A stretch of 64,000 nucleotides of DNA from Plutella xylostella (Eukaryota > Arthropoda > Insecta > Lepidoptera > Plutellidae): positions 7,011,001 through 7,075,000 of the forward strand of contig NC_064008.1 of NCBI RefSeq assembly GCF_932276165.1. The letters are read 5' to 3'. Shown here in pieces: positions 22,014 through 30,819 of the stretch (positions within the stretch are counted from its first letter, which is position 1; every line of letters starts with the position of its first letter). Position numbers and translations under genes: made by a program. The notes under the pieces were generated by a model that was given only the letters and a program-made list of their open reading frames with translations, was not told where the DNA came from and searched no databases.

Positions 22014-22145
22014 CATTCACGGGTAATGAAAAAGTTTCCAAAACTCATAAAAGGAAAGAACTATAATTTAAGTACATTCAACGGCGCATCAGAATATTAC
22101 CAACTAAAAATTTAAATATTTTGTTCAAATTTCCTATTAAGTAAA
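22014..22145. mobile_element. TA-flanked MITE, copy 4, partial
   Basis: Begins CATTCACGGGTAATGAAAAA after TA and contains the family's CATCAGAATATTACCAAC segment in inverted order relative to copy 1. The right end is lost. Confidence 0.5.
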
Positions 22146-23200
22146 TTTAAATTTATAGTGACATGATAGGTTGCGAGCCACATCGTTGTCTTAGAATGAG
22201 TACAATGTACTAAAATGAGCAGTTTAATTCCTCACAATGTTGTACTTATTTTCCTTACTTAAAACTATTTACTGATGCATGCCAGGATCTCAACAAAAAA
22301 ATATAAAAATAAAATAAAAACTAAGAAATAATGCTCAATTTTTATGTTTAATCCCTATTTATTATAATGTTTAGTTTTAATTTCATTAATCTCCTTTCTG
22401 TTATTTATAAATGCTCATAGCAAAAAGAGGCATAGAAAATATAAATGAAAATTATCTTATATTTTATTGTTCCATGGGTAATCCATATTTATGATTCCGG
22501 AACGAAGAACTAGTAAATTAAACATCCAATGGAGATCAAGTCTAGACTGGATGTAGCTCGTAAATTTTTTATTGCATCATAAATTTTTACTCAAGAACTT
22601 GTGTCCTGGTTTCTTTAATTGTGTTCTCAGCTTTTCCTGTAAATAAATTTATAGGGGATGCTTTTTGTAAGGAAAATTTTCGTAAGATTGCTTTTCCACC
22701 AGGGATGACATTCATAGCACATTGTGCTATGTTGCCTTAGTATATCTTTAGTACCAATTAAAAGTATAAATACTTTTGTATTAGTATTAGGTATATAGCC
22801 AATAGTTATATAGTTCAGTTCAATTTGGTACATAGATTTTAAAATTATAAAATATGAATTAAAAAATATATAATGATGTAGTCTCATATTATCTTAATCA
22901 TATACGACGCTGCTTCAAACTAAATGTGATAAATTAGGCTCAAAACGAACATAATCACTGAGTATAGCAAGAAATATTCTAGTTTTCTGATCTAAGTACC
23001 CAAATACCTAAGAAAATTTATACGCAATCTTTTTCCAAGAAATAAAAAAAAACTCCTAATAATTGTGTTTTTTATGCTTTATCCTGAAGAAAATACGCAT
23101 TATTACGCAGTGCTACAAAACTTCTAACTTCATCTAACCAACCTTATTAAACATTCACCACCAACACAAAAACACGCTCAAAATTGCCAACACGAAAAAA
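22146..23200. other. AT-rich sequence left of the candidate exon
   Basis: Apart from the short repeat near 22160-22215 (see 658-785) nothing is recognised. If the exon call at 23211 is right, this is the start of a minus-strand first intron. Confidence 0.4.
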
Positions 23201-23210
23201 GCATACTCAC

Positions 23211-23467
23211 TCAAAAATTCAACACTCCGCACCAAACTTGCCCATCAAAGTTTTTCCGAACCCACTTCACTTAAAAAACAACAACTTTGTCACAACTTTT
23301 TCACAGTCACACAACACTACACTTAAACATCTTTACACTTACACTTTTAATCCAAATCCCGTGAGGAACTAGTCACTTCACATATGCGTCTATTCGTCAC
23401 GTATTTTTCCGTCGTTCGTAACGGGGCGGGCGGTGAACGAGCGTTGAGCGCGCGGCTTGGGAACTGA
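23211..23467 (-). other. Candidate non-coding first exon of a host gene
   Basis: On the minus strand a GC-rich segment is followed by an A/G/T-rich leader full of GTG and AAGTG runs, typical of moth 5' untranslated exons, and then by a strong splice donor GTGAGTATGC (23210-23201). Only short upstream ORFs occur (ATG TTT AAG..., ATG GGC AAG...), each closed by a stop within about 9 codons. No repeat family covers this segment. The downstream coding exons would lie to the left, possibly outside the window. The exon is an inference from composition and splice signal. Confidence 0.4.
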
Positions 23468-23480
23468 CTGCGTGGAAGGG
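23400..23480 (-). promoter_or_regulatory. Candidate core promoter
   Basis: A GC-rich island (GGGGCGGGCGGTGAACGAGC on the plus strand) stands out from its AT-rich setting. The minus strand has TCAGT at 23467-23463, the arthropod initiator consensus. No TATA box is evident upstream. Confidence 0.35.
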
Positions 23481-23519
23481 GAATTCTAGCTTCTACGCGC
23501 AGATCAGTGGCTCGCTGTA

Positions 23520-24013
23520 AGGTTTATTTAAATTTACTTCTTTGGAGTATTATAATAGTACAGATTAATGAGATATTTTGGAATGTTGTTTCAAGCTGAT
23601 TGGGATATAAATTGTTGTAATAATATAGGTACATAATGTAATGAATTTTATTGAAATTATAGTCGGTTAGCTATAGCCTGTTGGCATATGAAGGTTTGAA
23701 TAAAATAGTTTTTTTTTAAAGGGCAATAAATCAAATAAGTACAAGTGACACTTTTTTATTTAGTCACGCACGTGTTAATTTCTACACATTGTAAGGTATA
23801 CAATAAAAAATATACATGGTCAATCATACAATAATAAAAGCTTTAACAAATAATGGACTCCATCGGAAAAGTTAAGAGATTATTAATCTATGCATTCAAT
23901 TTGCTTTTACGAACTAGCATTGTTATCTACGAACTACCATAATCATCAACATAAAAGCTTTTAATTTCAGTTACATACCAAAAGTTATGTGAAACAACAT
24001 AGAATACTGCTAT
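23520..24013. other. AT-rich low-copy sequence
   Basis: No feature recognised. Confidence 0.4.
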
Positions 24014-24071
24014 ATCCTAATCCTAATCCTAATCCTAATCCTAACTAATATTATAAATGCGAAAGTAACTG

Positions 24072-24106
<35 letters not shown>

Positions 24107-24107
24107 A

Positions 24108-24170
<63 letters not shown>

Positions 24171-24325
24171 TACTCTTTCACGCCAAAACTACTGAACGGA
24201 TTTGAATGAAATTTGGTATAAGTACGGTCTAGACCCTGGGAAAGAACATAGGATACTTTTTATCCCGGAATTCCCACGGGAAAACTTTTTAAGGCGAAGT
24301 GAAGCGCGCGGGAACAGCTATTTAC
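24014..24325 (+). mobile_element. Lep1-type Helitron-like repeat, copy 2, expanded microsatellite
   Basis: It has the same layout as 3191-3415, but the TCCTAA unit is repeated about five times at the start and the GTCT tract is expanded to roughly 95 bases. Confidence 0.85.
24075..24170 (+). repeat. (GTCT)n microsatellite
   Basis: About 24 GTCT units with a few interruptions (GTTT, GTAT) inside the Lep1 copy. The same spot in other Lep1 copies has 3-9 units. Confidence 0.9.
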
Positions 24326-24407
24326 CTATATATTTGTGTTTGATTTCTTTCTGTATCTTCAACCTATGAGTCTTAGAATGAAACTGTTAGTTTTTTTTGT
24401 GTCGACT

Positions 24408-24533
24408 GTACGTATAGGTCTAATAAAATGACCAATCAATAAAAAAGCGACCGAAGGCTTAATGTTAATGAGTGATATGCCGAAGGTACCAGCCGGGGTA
24501 AGTATTTTTTTTTAAGATATATTTTTTGTACAC
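24408..24533 (+). repeat. Duplicated segment X, copy 1
   Basis: From ACGTATAGG through AATGACCAATCAATAAAAAA, CGACCGAAGGCTTAATGTTA and ATATATTTTTTGTAC. The same ordered segment recurs at 24788-24829 plus 25397-25482. Confidence 0.75.
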
Positions 24534-24790
24534 AGACACACGCACTCACGCCTTGTACTAATGTACTCCCTTGCGGGGTAGGTAGAGGTGCATTGCTGCA
24601 CCCACTTTTCGCCAGAGTGTTATGTTAGTCCCAATGTAATAGGGGGCGAGCCTATTGCCATTTTACGGGCACATCCAAGACCCGAGAACAAATATCTGTG
24701 TTTAAACAAATATCTGCCCCAGCCGGGAATCGAACCCGGGACCATCGGCTCAGTAGTCAGGGTCACTAACCACTGCGCCATTCGGACGAC
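24534..24790 (-). mobile_element. tRNA-headed SINE, tail type 2
   Basis: On the minus strand it starts CGTCGTCCGAATGGCGCAGT, has the B box GGTTCGATTCCCGG, and ends GCGTGAGTGCGTGTGT. It is nearly identical to 63432-63707. It sits exactly between the two copies of segment X. Confidence 0.85.
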
Positions 24791-25482
24791 GTATAGGTAG
24801 TCTAATAAAATGACCAATCAATAAAAAACCGGCCAAGTGCGAGTCGGGCTCGCGCACAAAGGGTTCCGTAGCAGCAAAATTACAGTTAAATCAACCTATC
24901 TCAAAAACTATAAGAGATACTTTGATCAAACCAAAAATCGTTGAAAGAGTTAATTAGCATGCATCACCTCTATTTTTTTTAGAATTTTATACCCCGTAGT
25001 TATAAAAATAGAGGGGGGGGGACATACTTTTTACGACTTTGAGAGCTGATATCTCAAAAACCGTTCACTTTAAGAAAAATGTTTTCTAGAAAACTTTATA
25101 TCATTTTAAAAGACCTTTCCATTGATACCCCACACGGGTATGTACATCGAAAAAAAAAATTTCATCCCTCAGTTACATGTATGGGGGGCCCCACCCCCAA
25201 TTCTTTTTTTTACTATTTAGTGTCATATTTTTGTAGCGGTTCATACAACACATATTCCCATCAAATTTCATCACTGTAGTACTTATAGTTTCCGAGTAAA
25301 TCGGCTGTGACAGACGGACAGACGGACAGACGGACAGACGGACATGACGAAACTATAAGGGTTCCGTTTTTGCCATTTTGGCTACGGAACCCTAAAAAAC
25401 GACCGAAGGCTTAATGTTAATGAGTGCTATGCCGAAGGTACCAGCCTGGGTAAGTATTTTTTTTAAAGATATATTTTTTGTA
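24788..25482 (+). repeat. Duplicated segment X, copy 2, split by an insertion
   Basis: The left part (24788-24829) and right part (25397-25482) together match 24408-24533. They are separated by the 567-base repeat at 24830-25396, so the duplication is older than that insertion. Confidence 0.75.
24830..25396 (+). mobile_element. CCGGCCAAGTGCGAG-type interspersed repeat
   Basis: Begins CCGGCCAAGTGCGAGTCGGG with AAAGGGTTCCGTA, and ends GGACATGACGAAACTATAAG, TTTTGGCTACGGAACCC and an A run. It has GGGTTCCGTA and TACGGAACCC as inverted ends and a short GACAGACG array near 25308-25343. This repeat is widespread in moths and butterflies; its class is not clear to me. Confidence 0.75.
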
Positions 25483-25668
25483 CTGGGGTCTTGGATGTTA
25501 ATAATATGTCATATACAATAATATTAATATAGCAATAATGGAATATAATATAAAACATAGGAACCTGTGAATAATTATATATCAGCTGTTCCATAGCCCT
25601 AGGCTCTGCCTAGCTTGGGATCAGACAACCGAGTGTGAGATGTCCACACATATTATCCTAATCCTAAC
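25483..25668 (+). mobile_element. SINE 3' half, tail type 1, head missing
   Basis: Matches the second half of 16452-16706 (GGGTCTTGG, CTGCCTAGCTTGGGATCAGA, GTGTGAGATGTCC) without the tRNA-like head. Confidence 0.65.
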
Positions 25669-25855
25669 TATAATTATAAATGCGAAAGTAACTGTGTCTG
25701 TCTGTCTGTTACTCTTTCACGCCAAAACTACTGAATAGATTTGGTATACATATGGTCTAGACCCTGAGAAAGAACATAGGCTACTTTTTATCCCGGAATT
25801 CCAACGGGAAAACTTTTTAAGGCGAAGCGTAGCTCGCGGGAACCGCTAGTTATTA
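25669..25855 (+). mobile_element. Lep1-type Helitron-like repeat, copy 3
   Basis: Standard layout with a short GTCT tract (three units) and the end AAGGCGAAGCGTAGCTCGCG. Confidence 0.8.
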
Positions 25856-26389
25856 ATAAAGTTCTTAGTCTACTGCATGAATGTTCCCGAATCCATACTG
25901 CTAATCCTAGCAAATGCTTATTTCCTACCCCCAAAGGGGCAGTCAAAAGTGACTCGAGTGGTGTTTACATGACAATGCAAATATAAGTTACCATAATCCC
26001 GAAACCAAACTGAATTTAGCAAAAGCAGTGTTCAAGCGAAATTTTACGTTAGCTCAGTCCCGCTAAAACGGACTTTGTGTCGCACGCAATAAAGTTACTT
26101 CTCCGTTCGTATGGATCAAATACAACAGTAATTGCATTTCAAATTTGGAATTTATGAGTTGCATCCTTGCAACTGAAATTGTGGCTGAAGACGGGATTAT
26201 TATATGAGAATGAATTCAAAAACGGTAACTACAGATCCGGAACCTTATTCTGGCTGCTCAGCGTTTCTGAAGCGATAGTGAAGTTCTTCTTCAATCTAAC
26301 TTCCTCCATTGTTTTGCTACTCTTATTGCGAGATCATTGGCCTTCATCAGGTCACCAGTGAAGTTACAACACGTACTTGGAATTATCTA
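25856..26389. other. Low-copy sequence, possible conserved non-coding DNA
   Basis: No repeat family covers it. It contains stretches with near-balanced composition such as GCTCAGTCCCGCTAAAACGG near 26051. The 64-codon open frame at 26167 has no recognisable domain. Confidence 0.35.
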
Positions 26390-26560
26390 TGTGGGATGAA
26401 AATTAAAGCCGCCGATGCACTTAAACAATCTTTATTTATTTAATTTACACCCAAAATGATAAAACAATGTTTCCTGCTAAACGCCATTTTCCAAGAGAAT
26501 ATTTATAAAAGGAAACAGCATAGACAATACCTCTACTATGCAATACTCCTTGTCCCTACA
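26390..26560 (-). repeat. 3' LTR (171 bp) of the gag-only element
   Basis: Begins TGTGGGATGAAAATTAAAGC and ends CTTGTCCCTACA on the plus strand (TGTAGGG...CCCACA on the element strand). Nearly identical to 30425-30595 and 30608-30779. Confidence 0.85.
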
Positions 26561-26760
26561 CCCGGCCATCCTGCAGATAGTCTGCCCTCAGACTATGAAA
26601 AACATATTTATAAAATCAAACAACATAAATATACACTCTACTTTCAAAACAAACGTAAAAATTACAACATAACATTAAATTAACAATCAAAATAGAACTC
26701 AAATTTAACAACCTAACTTCTTTTGAAATAAAAATGCCACCGTAATTCAAACACACTCAT

Positions 26761-27399
26761 TGTACAGTCGCCGACTAGTGTTAATGTAAAGTATTAGTCT
26801 GTTGTATGTGCGTCAAGAGAGTACTTGATAGTGTCGTGTGTTTGTATGATAACCGGCTGACTGTACGGAGATACAATTACGTGAGGGTGAGGAGGTGGCC
26901 CTAATGTTCCGGTGTGCCTAACACCCTACAACCTAATGAGCCTAAGTCCCTAATTCCCTACAACCCTAGCCCTACACATAATTGTGTGATATATACATAT
27001 ATAAATAGGTACAGGATGTCCGCGCCAGGCGACCTAAGGCAACAGACGGAAAGTGGGAAGGAAAAAGGGATGTGCACGGCGTGCAATGTGCACAGGATAG
27101 GTTTTTTCACTGCCAATCACGCAGACTCACGTGACCGATTAAGGCTAAGGTGTCTTTGCCACAGTGAAGGATAAGGGTGAGGATGGACTCCCGCAACAGA
27201 CAAGTAAAACCCGACTGCTAGTGGAAGACAAATTTATTTACAAAAAACCTAGCTATTTATACTAATTCATTTAACACACACATTCACACAAATGTCTTTG
27301 TCTGATGTCCGTGTATTACGGCGCGTCAGCGGAATCTTAGTAGGTCGCGTGCCCAGCATCTGTAGTGCTGAGCAACCATGTTCAAGGTTCATCTGAACA
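26761..27399 (-). repeat. 3' LTR (639 bp) of the nested element
   Basis: Plus strand begins TGTACAGTCGCCGACTAGTG and ends GGTTCATCTGAACA. It contains an 86-codon chance frame duplicated in the other LTR. Confidence 0.9.
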
Positions 27400-28197
27400 T
27401 TCTGGCGCCTCCGAGGAAGTGGATCCCAGTTGGTACAGCTCGATGGTAGATTCCTGCCGCTGCCGTGGTGGTTTGGCAGGTGGAGTCATCGTCGGTCGGT
27501 GTAGCTTCGGGATGCTGTGGACTGGGGCTTCTGGTAGGACCCCAGGCTGTCTCAATCGTCTGGTCTGGATCCATCTCTTGACCTGTGGAATAAAAAACAA
27601 TATTAGTATCACGAAAATAATCATGACTATTGAGACTGTGAAGCTAGCTAAGTACGAATGAGATTCTATTTTTGCCCAAACTGTTTGGTCTAATTGTGTT
27701 TGTAAAGTGTTTTCAGAAATAACTAGCTTTTGAAACATGTCACTTGAACTTTCGATTATTTTTTCTTTGGAAATGTCTTGTATATTATTTACTCTCACTA
27801 TATTGGGGTCAAATAATAAATCAACTTTTTTAGAAAAGGAGGCTTCCATCGTCATTGTATCAGTTCTTTTAGCTGATAGTATATTGTTCATTGTTTTTAT
27901 GACACAGTTTCCAGATATTCTAAGAACACCTACATCGTGTATACTTAGTTCTTCTCTTTGACCGTCACAGATGACTGAAGCGGTGACAATCTTTTTCGTT
28001 ACGAATAACCAGGTATTTGGTATGTATAACTGTTTCCATAAAATGTCTGAAGTTATATTGTTTGTTCTAACAGTGCATTGAGTTTGGTTATTGCTTTTCT
28101 TAAAAAGTTGGTCAACAATGCAATTCTTGTTGGATTGTTCTGTGTTTTCTGTTCTTGTCTTATGTCTTCTTTTCTTGATGTCCCTACTTACCCTATC
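27382..28197 (-). pseudogene. env: Envelope-like protein, C-terminal remnant
   Basis: The minus-strand frame is open from 28197 down to a stop near 27382, about 270 codons; the first in-frame ATG is at 27891. The C-terminal part shows the features expected of an errantivirus-type envelope membrane subunit: a long helical ectodomain stretch, one strongly hydrophobic membrane segment of about 20 residues (around codons 85-105 counted from the ATG at 27891), a basic cluster right after it, and a Pro-rich cytoplasmic tail that runs into the LTR. The surface subunit, signal peptide, cleavage site and fusion region are missing, so no functional envelope can be made. The frame stays open through the remnant, consistent with a recent insertion. 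Assignment to envelope is by architecture, not by search. Confidence 0.6.
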
Positions 28198-28499
28198 CTA
28201 CTCCTAATATAAATTAGTACTTGGTGCAACTGCGCCCTCAGATACAGTATATGCGACTTCTCAAATCAACTGGGGAGACCCGCTTCTGGGAGGCCAGCGA
28301 CCGATCCGCTACTGTACGAGTGCTTTCTAACAGCTACACTAAGTACCCGGTCAGTACTTCGAATTACTACAACACTGATGCTTGTTGGGTACACCAGTAT
28401 GCAGCTCTCCAAAGTGTCAGTCAGTCAAATTCTCTATAAGGGGTAAGGGGACCGCGAAAGTAATTTTGCTGGTTATTATGATATTTTCGAAGGACCAAA
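28198..28499 (-). other. 5' leader region of the nested LTR element
   Basis: This non-coding stretch follows the 5' LTR on the element strand. It ends in AGGATAGG|GTAAGTAGGG (about 28197-28183), which looks like the splice donor used by envelope-bearing elements to make a subgenomic RNA. No standard primer binding site was recognised. Confidence 0.4.
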
Positions 28500-29138
28500 T
28501 GTACAGTCGCCGACTAGTGTTAATGTAAAGTATTAGTCTGTTGTATGTGCGTCAAGAGAGTACTTGATAGTGTCGTGTGTTTGTATGATAACCGGCTGAC
28601 TGTACGGAGATACAATTACGTGAGGGTGAGGAGGTGGCCCTAATGTTCCGGTGTGCCTAACACCCTACAACCTAATGAGCCTAAGTCCCTAATTCCCTAC
28701 AACCCTAGCCCTACACATAATTGTGTGATATATACATATATAAATAGGTACAGGATGTCCGCGCCAGGCGACCTAAGGCAACATACGGAAAGTGGGAAGG
28801 AAAAAGGGATGTGCACGGCGTGCAATGTGCACAGGATAGGTTTTTTCACTGCCAATCACGCAGACTCACGTGACCGATTAAGGCTAAGGTGTCTTTGCCA
28901 CAGTGAAGGATAAGGGTGAGGATGGACTCCCGCAACAGACAAGTAAAACCCGACTGCTAGTGGAAGACAAATTTATTTACAAAAAACCTAGCTATTTATA
29001 CTAATTCATTTAACACACACATTCACACAAATGTCTTTGTCTGATGTCCGTGTATTACGGCGCGTCAGCGGAATCTTAGTAGGTCGCGTGCCCAGCATCT
29101 GTAGTGCTGAGCAACCATGTTCAAGGTTCATCTGAACA
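28500..29138 (-). repeat. 5' LTR (639 bp) of the nested element
   Basis: Same length as 26761-27399; one difference seen (GACGG there, TACGG here). Followed directly by the TSD CTCAT. Confidence 0.9.
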
Positions 29139-29220
29139 CTCATTCTTCGTCACACATTCGTCATCATCATCATCATCATACAAGTAAAAACTTAGGTATA
29201 AAAATCATGGCCTCACATAT

Positions 29221-30237
29221 TCAACGGAGTACATGGTAGTCTTTAGTCATTGCATCTTTCATTATCCTTCCTGAGAAAGTACCATTCTCGTGTGCCCTTC
29301 TCGCTATTTCTTGCTCCATTGCTCTCATCACCATAAATCTCTTCTCGTAAGGTATTTTCTTCTTTATCCAATCATCTCGATACTGCATGTCCGTTTCTTC
29401 TAGTTGTCTTATGACATTGATTTCGCTAACCACCTTATTGTTACGAAATCTCCTTGTTGAGCCATCTTTCTTCTCAACACTAGTAACCTCGCCTGTATAA
29501 TCCACCTTTTCAACTTCAATAATCTTTTCCTCATATAACTCATCATCTTCATCAACTTTAATACTTTTCAGCTCAATTGGTATCTCAATAGTTTCCAAAA
29601 GTTCCTCCTTTTTATTCTGTAGAACATGTTTATTTACAACTTCCGTCTGACGTTGACGTTGAAATTTGTTGTAATCATTCTCCTTCGTCTTAATGGATGT
29701 CACTTCCTTTTCCTTCAAATAATCGTTGGTGTCGTCCGTCCTGACTTCGAACATAATCGAGGGCTGCTTTGCCGACATCTCCGACTGACATCCGTATCCG
29801 TTGCTCTGTCGCTGATCAGATTCCTGTTTTACCGACACATCAGCCGGTTGTTCGCCTCTCGTCTCCTCCTTAGCTGATGCTGCCATCTTCTTTTTACGGT
29901 CCGTCATCAGCTCGTGAATGTGCTTCGTATCAGCCTTGTCAGGAAATTCCTCCAGCAGTGCCCGCTGCAGTTCCTCAAAACTCTTGAATTTTTCCTCCGT
30001 GCGGAGCCACAGACCTGCCACACCAGTCAGAACACGTCGCGCTATCAGTAGTTTTTGTGGAGGTGTCCAGCCGAACACTTCTGCATTGTCGCTGAAGTCC
30101 TCCACCCACCTTGCCGCCGTGTACGCCGGGTCTGCTCCCGAGAAAGTCGGGATTGTCGCCGCCGTCATCATCATGTGGTCATTCATTTTCTCCTTCACCT
30201 TATTAATAAAAATCCGTATAAAATATATCACCTTCAA
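29221..30237 (-). CDS. gag: Gag-like protein of the gag-only LTR element
   Basis: The frame is open for 338 codons from the first ATG at 30237; the internal ATG at 30186 (MNDHMMMTAATIPTFSGADP) is a better start because Gag homology begins there. Residues of the capsid-like core are visible as AARWVEDFSDNAEVFGW, LIARRVLTGVAGLWLRTEEK and FEELQRALLEEFP, typical of Ty3/Gypsy-type Gag. No CCHC zinc knuckle is present. The last 140 residues are Lys/Glu-rich with VDYTGEVTSVEKKDGSTRRF and YRDDWIKKKIPYEKRFMVMR, which do not look like Gag and could be a captured or diverged module. Gag would form the particle that packages the element RNA. The uninterrupted frame suggests recent activity. Confidence 0.75.
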   Translation of the reverse strand: MKVIYFIRIFINKVKEKMNDHMMMTAATIPTFSGADPAYTAARWVEDFSDNAEVFGWTPPQKLLIARRVLTGVAGLWLRTEEKFKSFEELQRALLEEFPDKADTKHIHELMTDRKKKMAASAKEETRGEQPADVSVKQESDQRQSNGYGCQSEMSAKQPSIMFEVRTDDTNDYLKEKEVTSIKTKENDYNKFQRQRQTEVVNKHVLQNKKEELLETIEIPIELKSIKVDEDDELYEEKIIEVEKVDYTGEVTSVEKKDGSTRRFRNNKVVSEINVIRQLEETDMQYRDDWIKKKIPYEKRFMVMRAMEQEIARRAHENGTFSGRIMKDAMTKDYHVLR

Positions 30238-30401
30238 CTTTTATACAATATACACCTTTAATTTTTCCACCTTAATTATATTTCAATACGCCGCCATGCC
30301 GCCATCTTTGCCGTGTGCGAACTCCTTCACGCAACACGACCCCTTATTTACAACTATTTACACGTTATGTACACCATCTTCAGCACCTTTGGCTTATTCT
30401 C

Positions 30402-30419
30402 ATCCCGGACGAGCCCCCA
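30402..30419 (-). promoter_or_regulatory. Primer binding site, tRNA-Pro type
   Basis: The minus strand reads TGGGGGCTCGTCCGGGAT six bases inside the 5' LTR end. This 18-mer is complementary to the 3' end of tRNA-Pro and is the same primer site used by several gammaretroviruses (established knowledge). Confidence 0.8.
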
Positions 30420-30424
30420 AAAGT

Positions 30425-30595
30425 TGTACGATGAAAATTAAAGCCGCCGATGCACTTAAACAATCTTTATTTATTTAATTTACACCCAAAATGATAAAAC
30501 AATGTTTCCTGCTAAACGCCATTTTCCAAGAGAATATTTATAAAAGGAAACAGCATAGACAATACCTCTACTATGCAATACTCCTTGTCCCTACA
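30425..30595 (-). repeat. 5' LTR (171 bp) of the gag-only element
   Basis: TGTACGATGAAAATT...CTTGTCCCTACA on the plus strand; differs from 26390-26560 at a few positions near its start. Confidence 0.85.
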
Positions 30596-30607
30596 TCCTA
30601 CAAAAGT

Positions 30608-30779
30608 TGTGGGATGAAAATTAAAGCCGCCGATGCACTTAAACAATCTTTATTTATTTAATTTACACCCAAAATGATAAAACAATCTTTCCTGCTTCAC
30701 GCCATATTTGCAAGAGAATATTTATAAAAGGAAACAGCATAGACAATACCTCTACTATGCAATACTCCTTGTCCCTACA
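30608..30779 (-). repeat. Third LTR copy in tandem
   Basis: A 172-base LTR lies 12 bases beyond the 5' LTR. TCCTACAA follows both LTR copies at 30596 and 30780, and the CAAAAGTT that precedes it matches the base run between the LTR and the primer site. It is more diverged (CTTCACGCCATATTTGC). Confidence 0.8.
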
Positions 30780-30819
30780 TCCTACAACCATACTGCAGTC
30801 ATTTTTCGGTTCCCCTCAT

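Larger units (their letters stand above)
26761..29138 (-). mobile_element. Young LTR element with envelope-like remnant, nested in the gag-only element
   Basis: Two 639-bp LTRs (26761-27399, 28500-29138) differ by one base by eye (near 27042/28783). The 5-bp target duplication CTCAT is intact at 26756-26760 and 29139-29143. Only 1,100 bases of interior remain: leader sequence next to the 5' LTR and the C-terminal part of an envelope-like gene, both on the minus strand. Gag and pol are entirely missing. The plan fits an errantivirus-like Ty3/Gypsy element with an internal deletion. Confidence 0.85.
26390..30779 (-). mobile_element. Gag-only LTR retrotransposon (TR-GAG-like), carrying a nested LTR element
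   Basis: Read on the minus strand: LTR (30595-30425), primer binding site (30419-30402), gag ORF (30237-29221), non-coding 3' part, then LTR (26560-26390). A third LTR copy lies in tandem at 30608-30779. Removing the nested element (26761-29138 plus one TSD) leaves about 1.8 kb with no protease, reverse transcriptase or integrase. The plan matches small gag-only LTR elements, which rely on an autonomous relative for reverse transcription. Confidence 0.8.

Noticed and set aside
24014..24043. TCCTAA repeats resembling insect telomere (TTAGG)n
   Set aside because: The unit is six bases, not five, and lies at the start of a Lep1 copy; other copies have one or two units.
24075..24170. CRISPR-like array
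   Set aside because: A simple GTCT microsatellite without spacers, in a eukaryotic genome.
26914..27174. 86-codon open frame, repeated at 28653-28913
   Set aside because: It lies inside the two LTRs; duplication is that of the LTR and the sequence has no domain.
27365..27661. Plus-strand frame opposite the envelope remnant
   Set aside because: Shadow of the minus-strand coding frame.
29918..30478. 186-codon plus-strand frame
   Set aside because: Antisense to gag and running through the primer site into the LTR; no domain.
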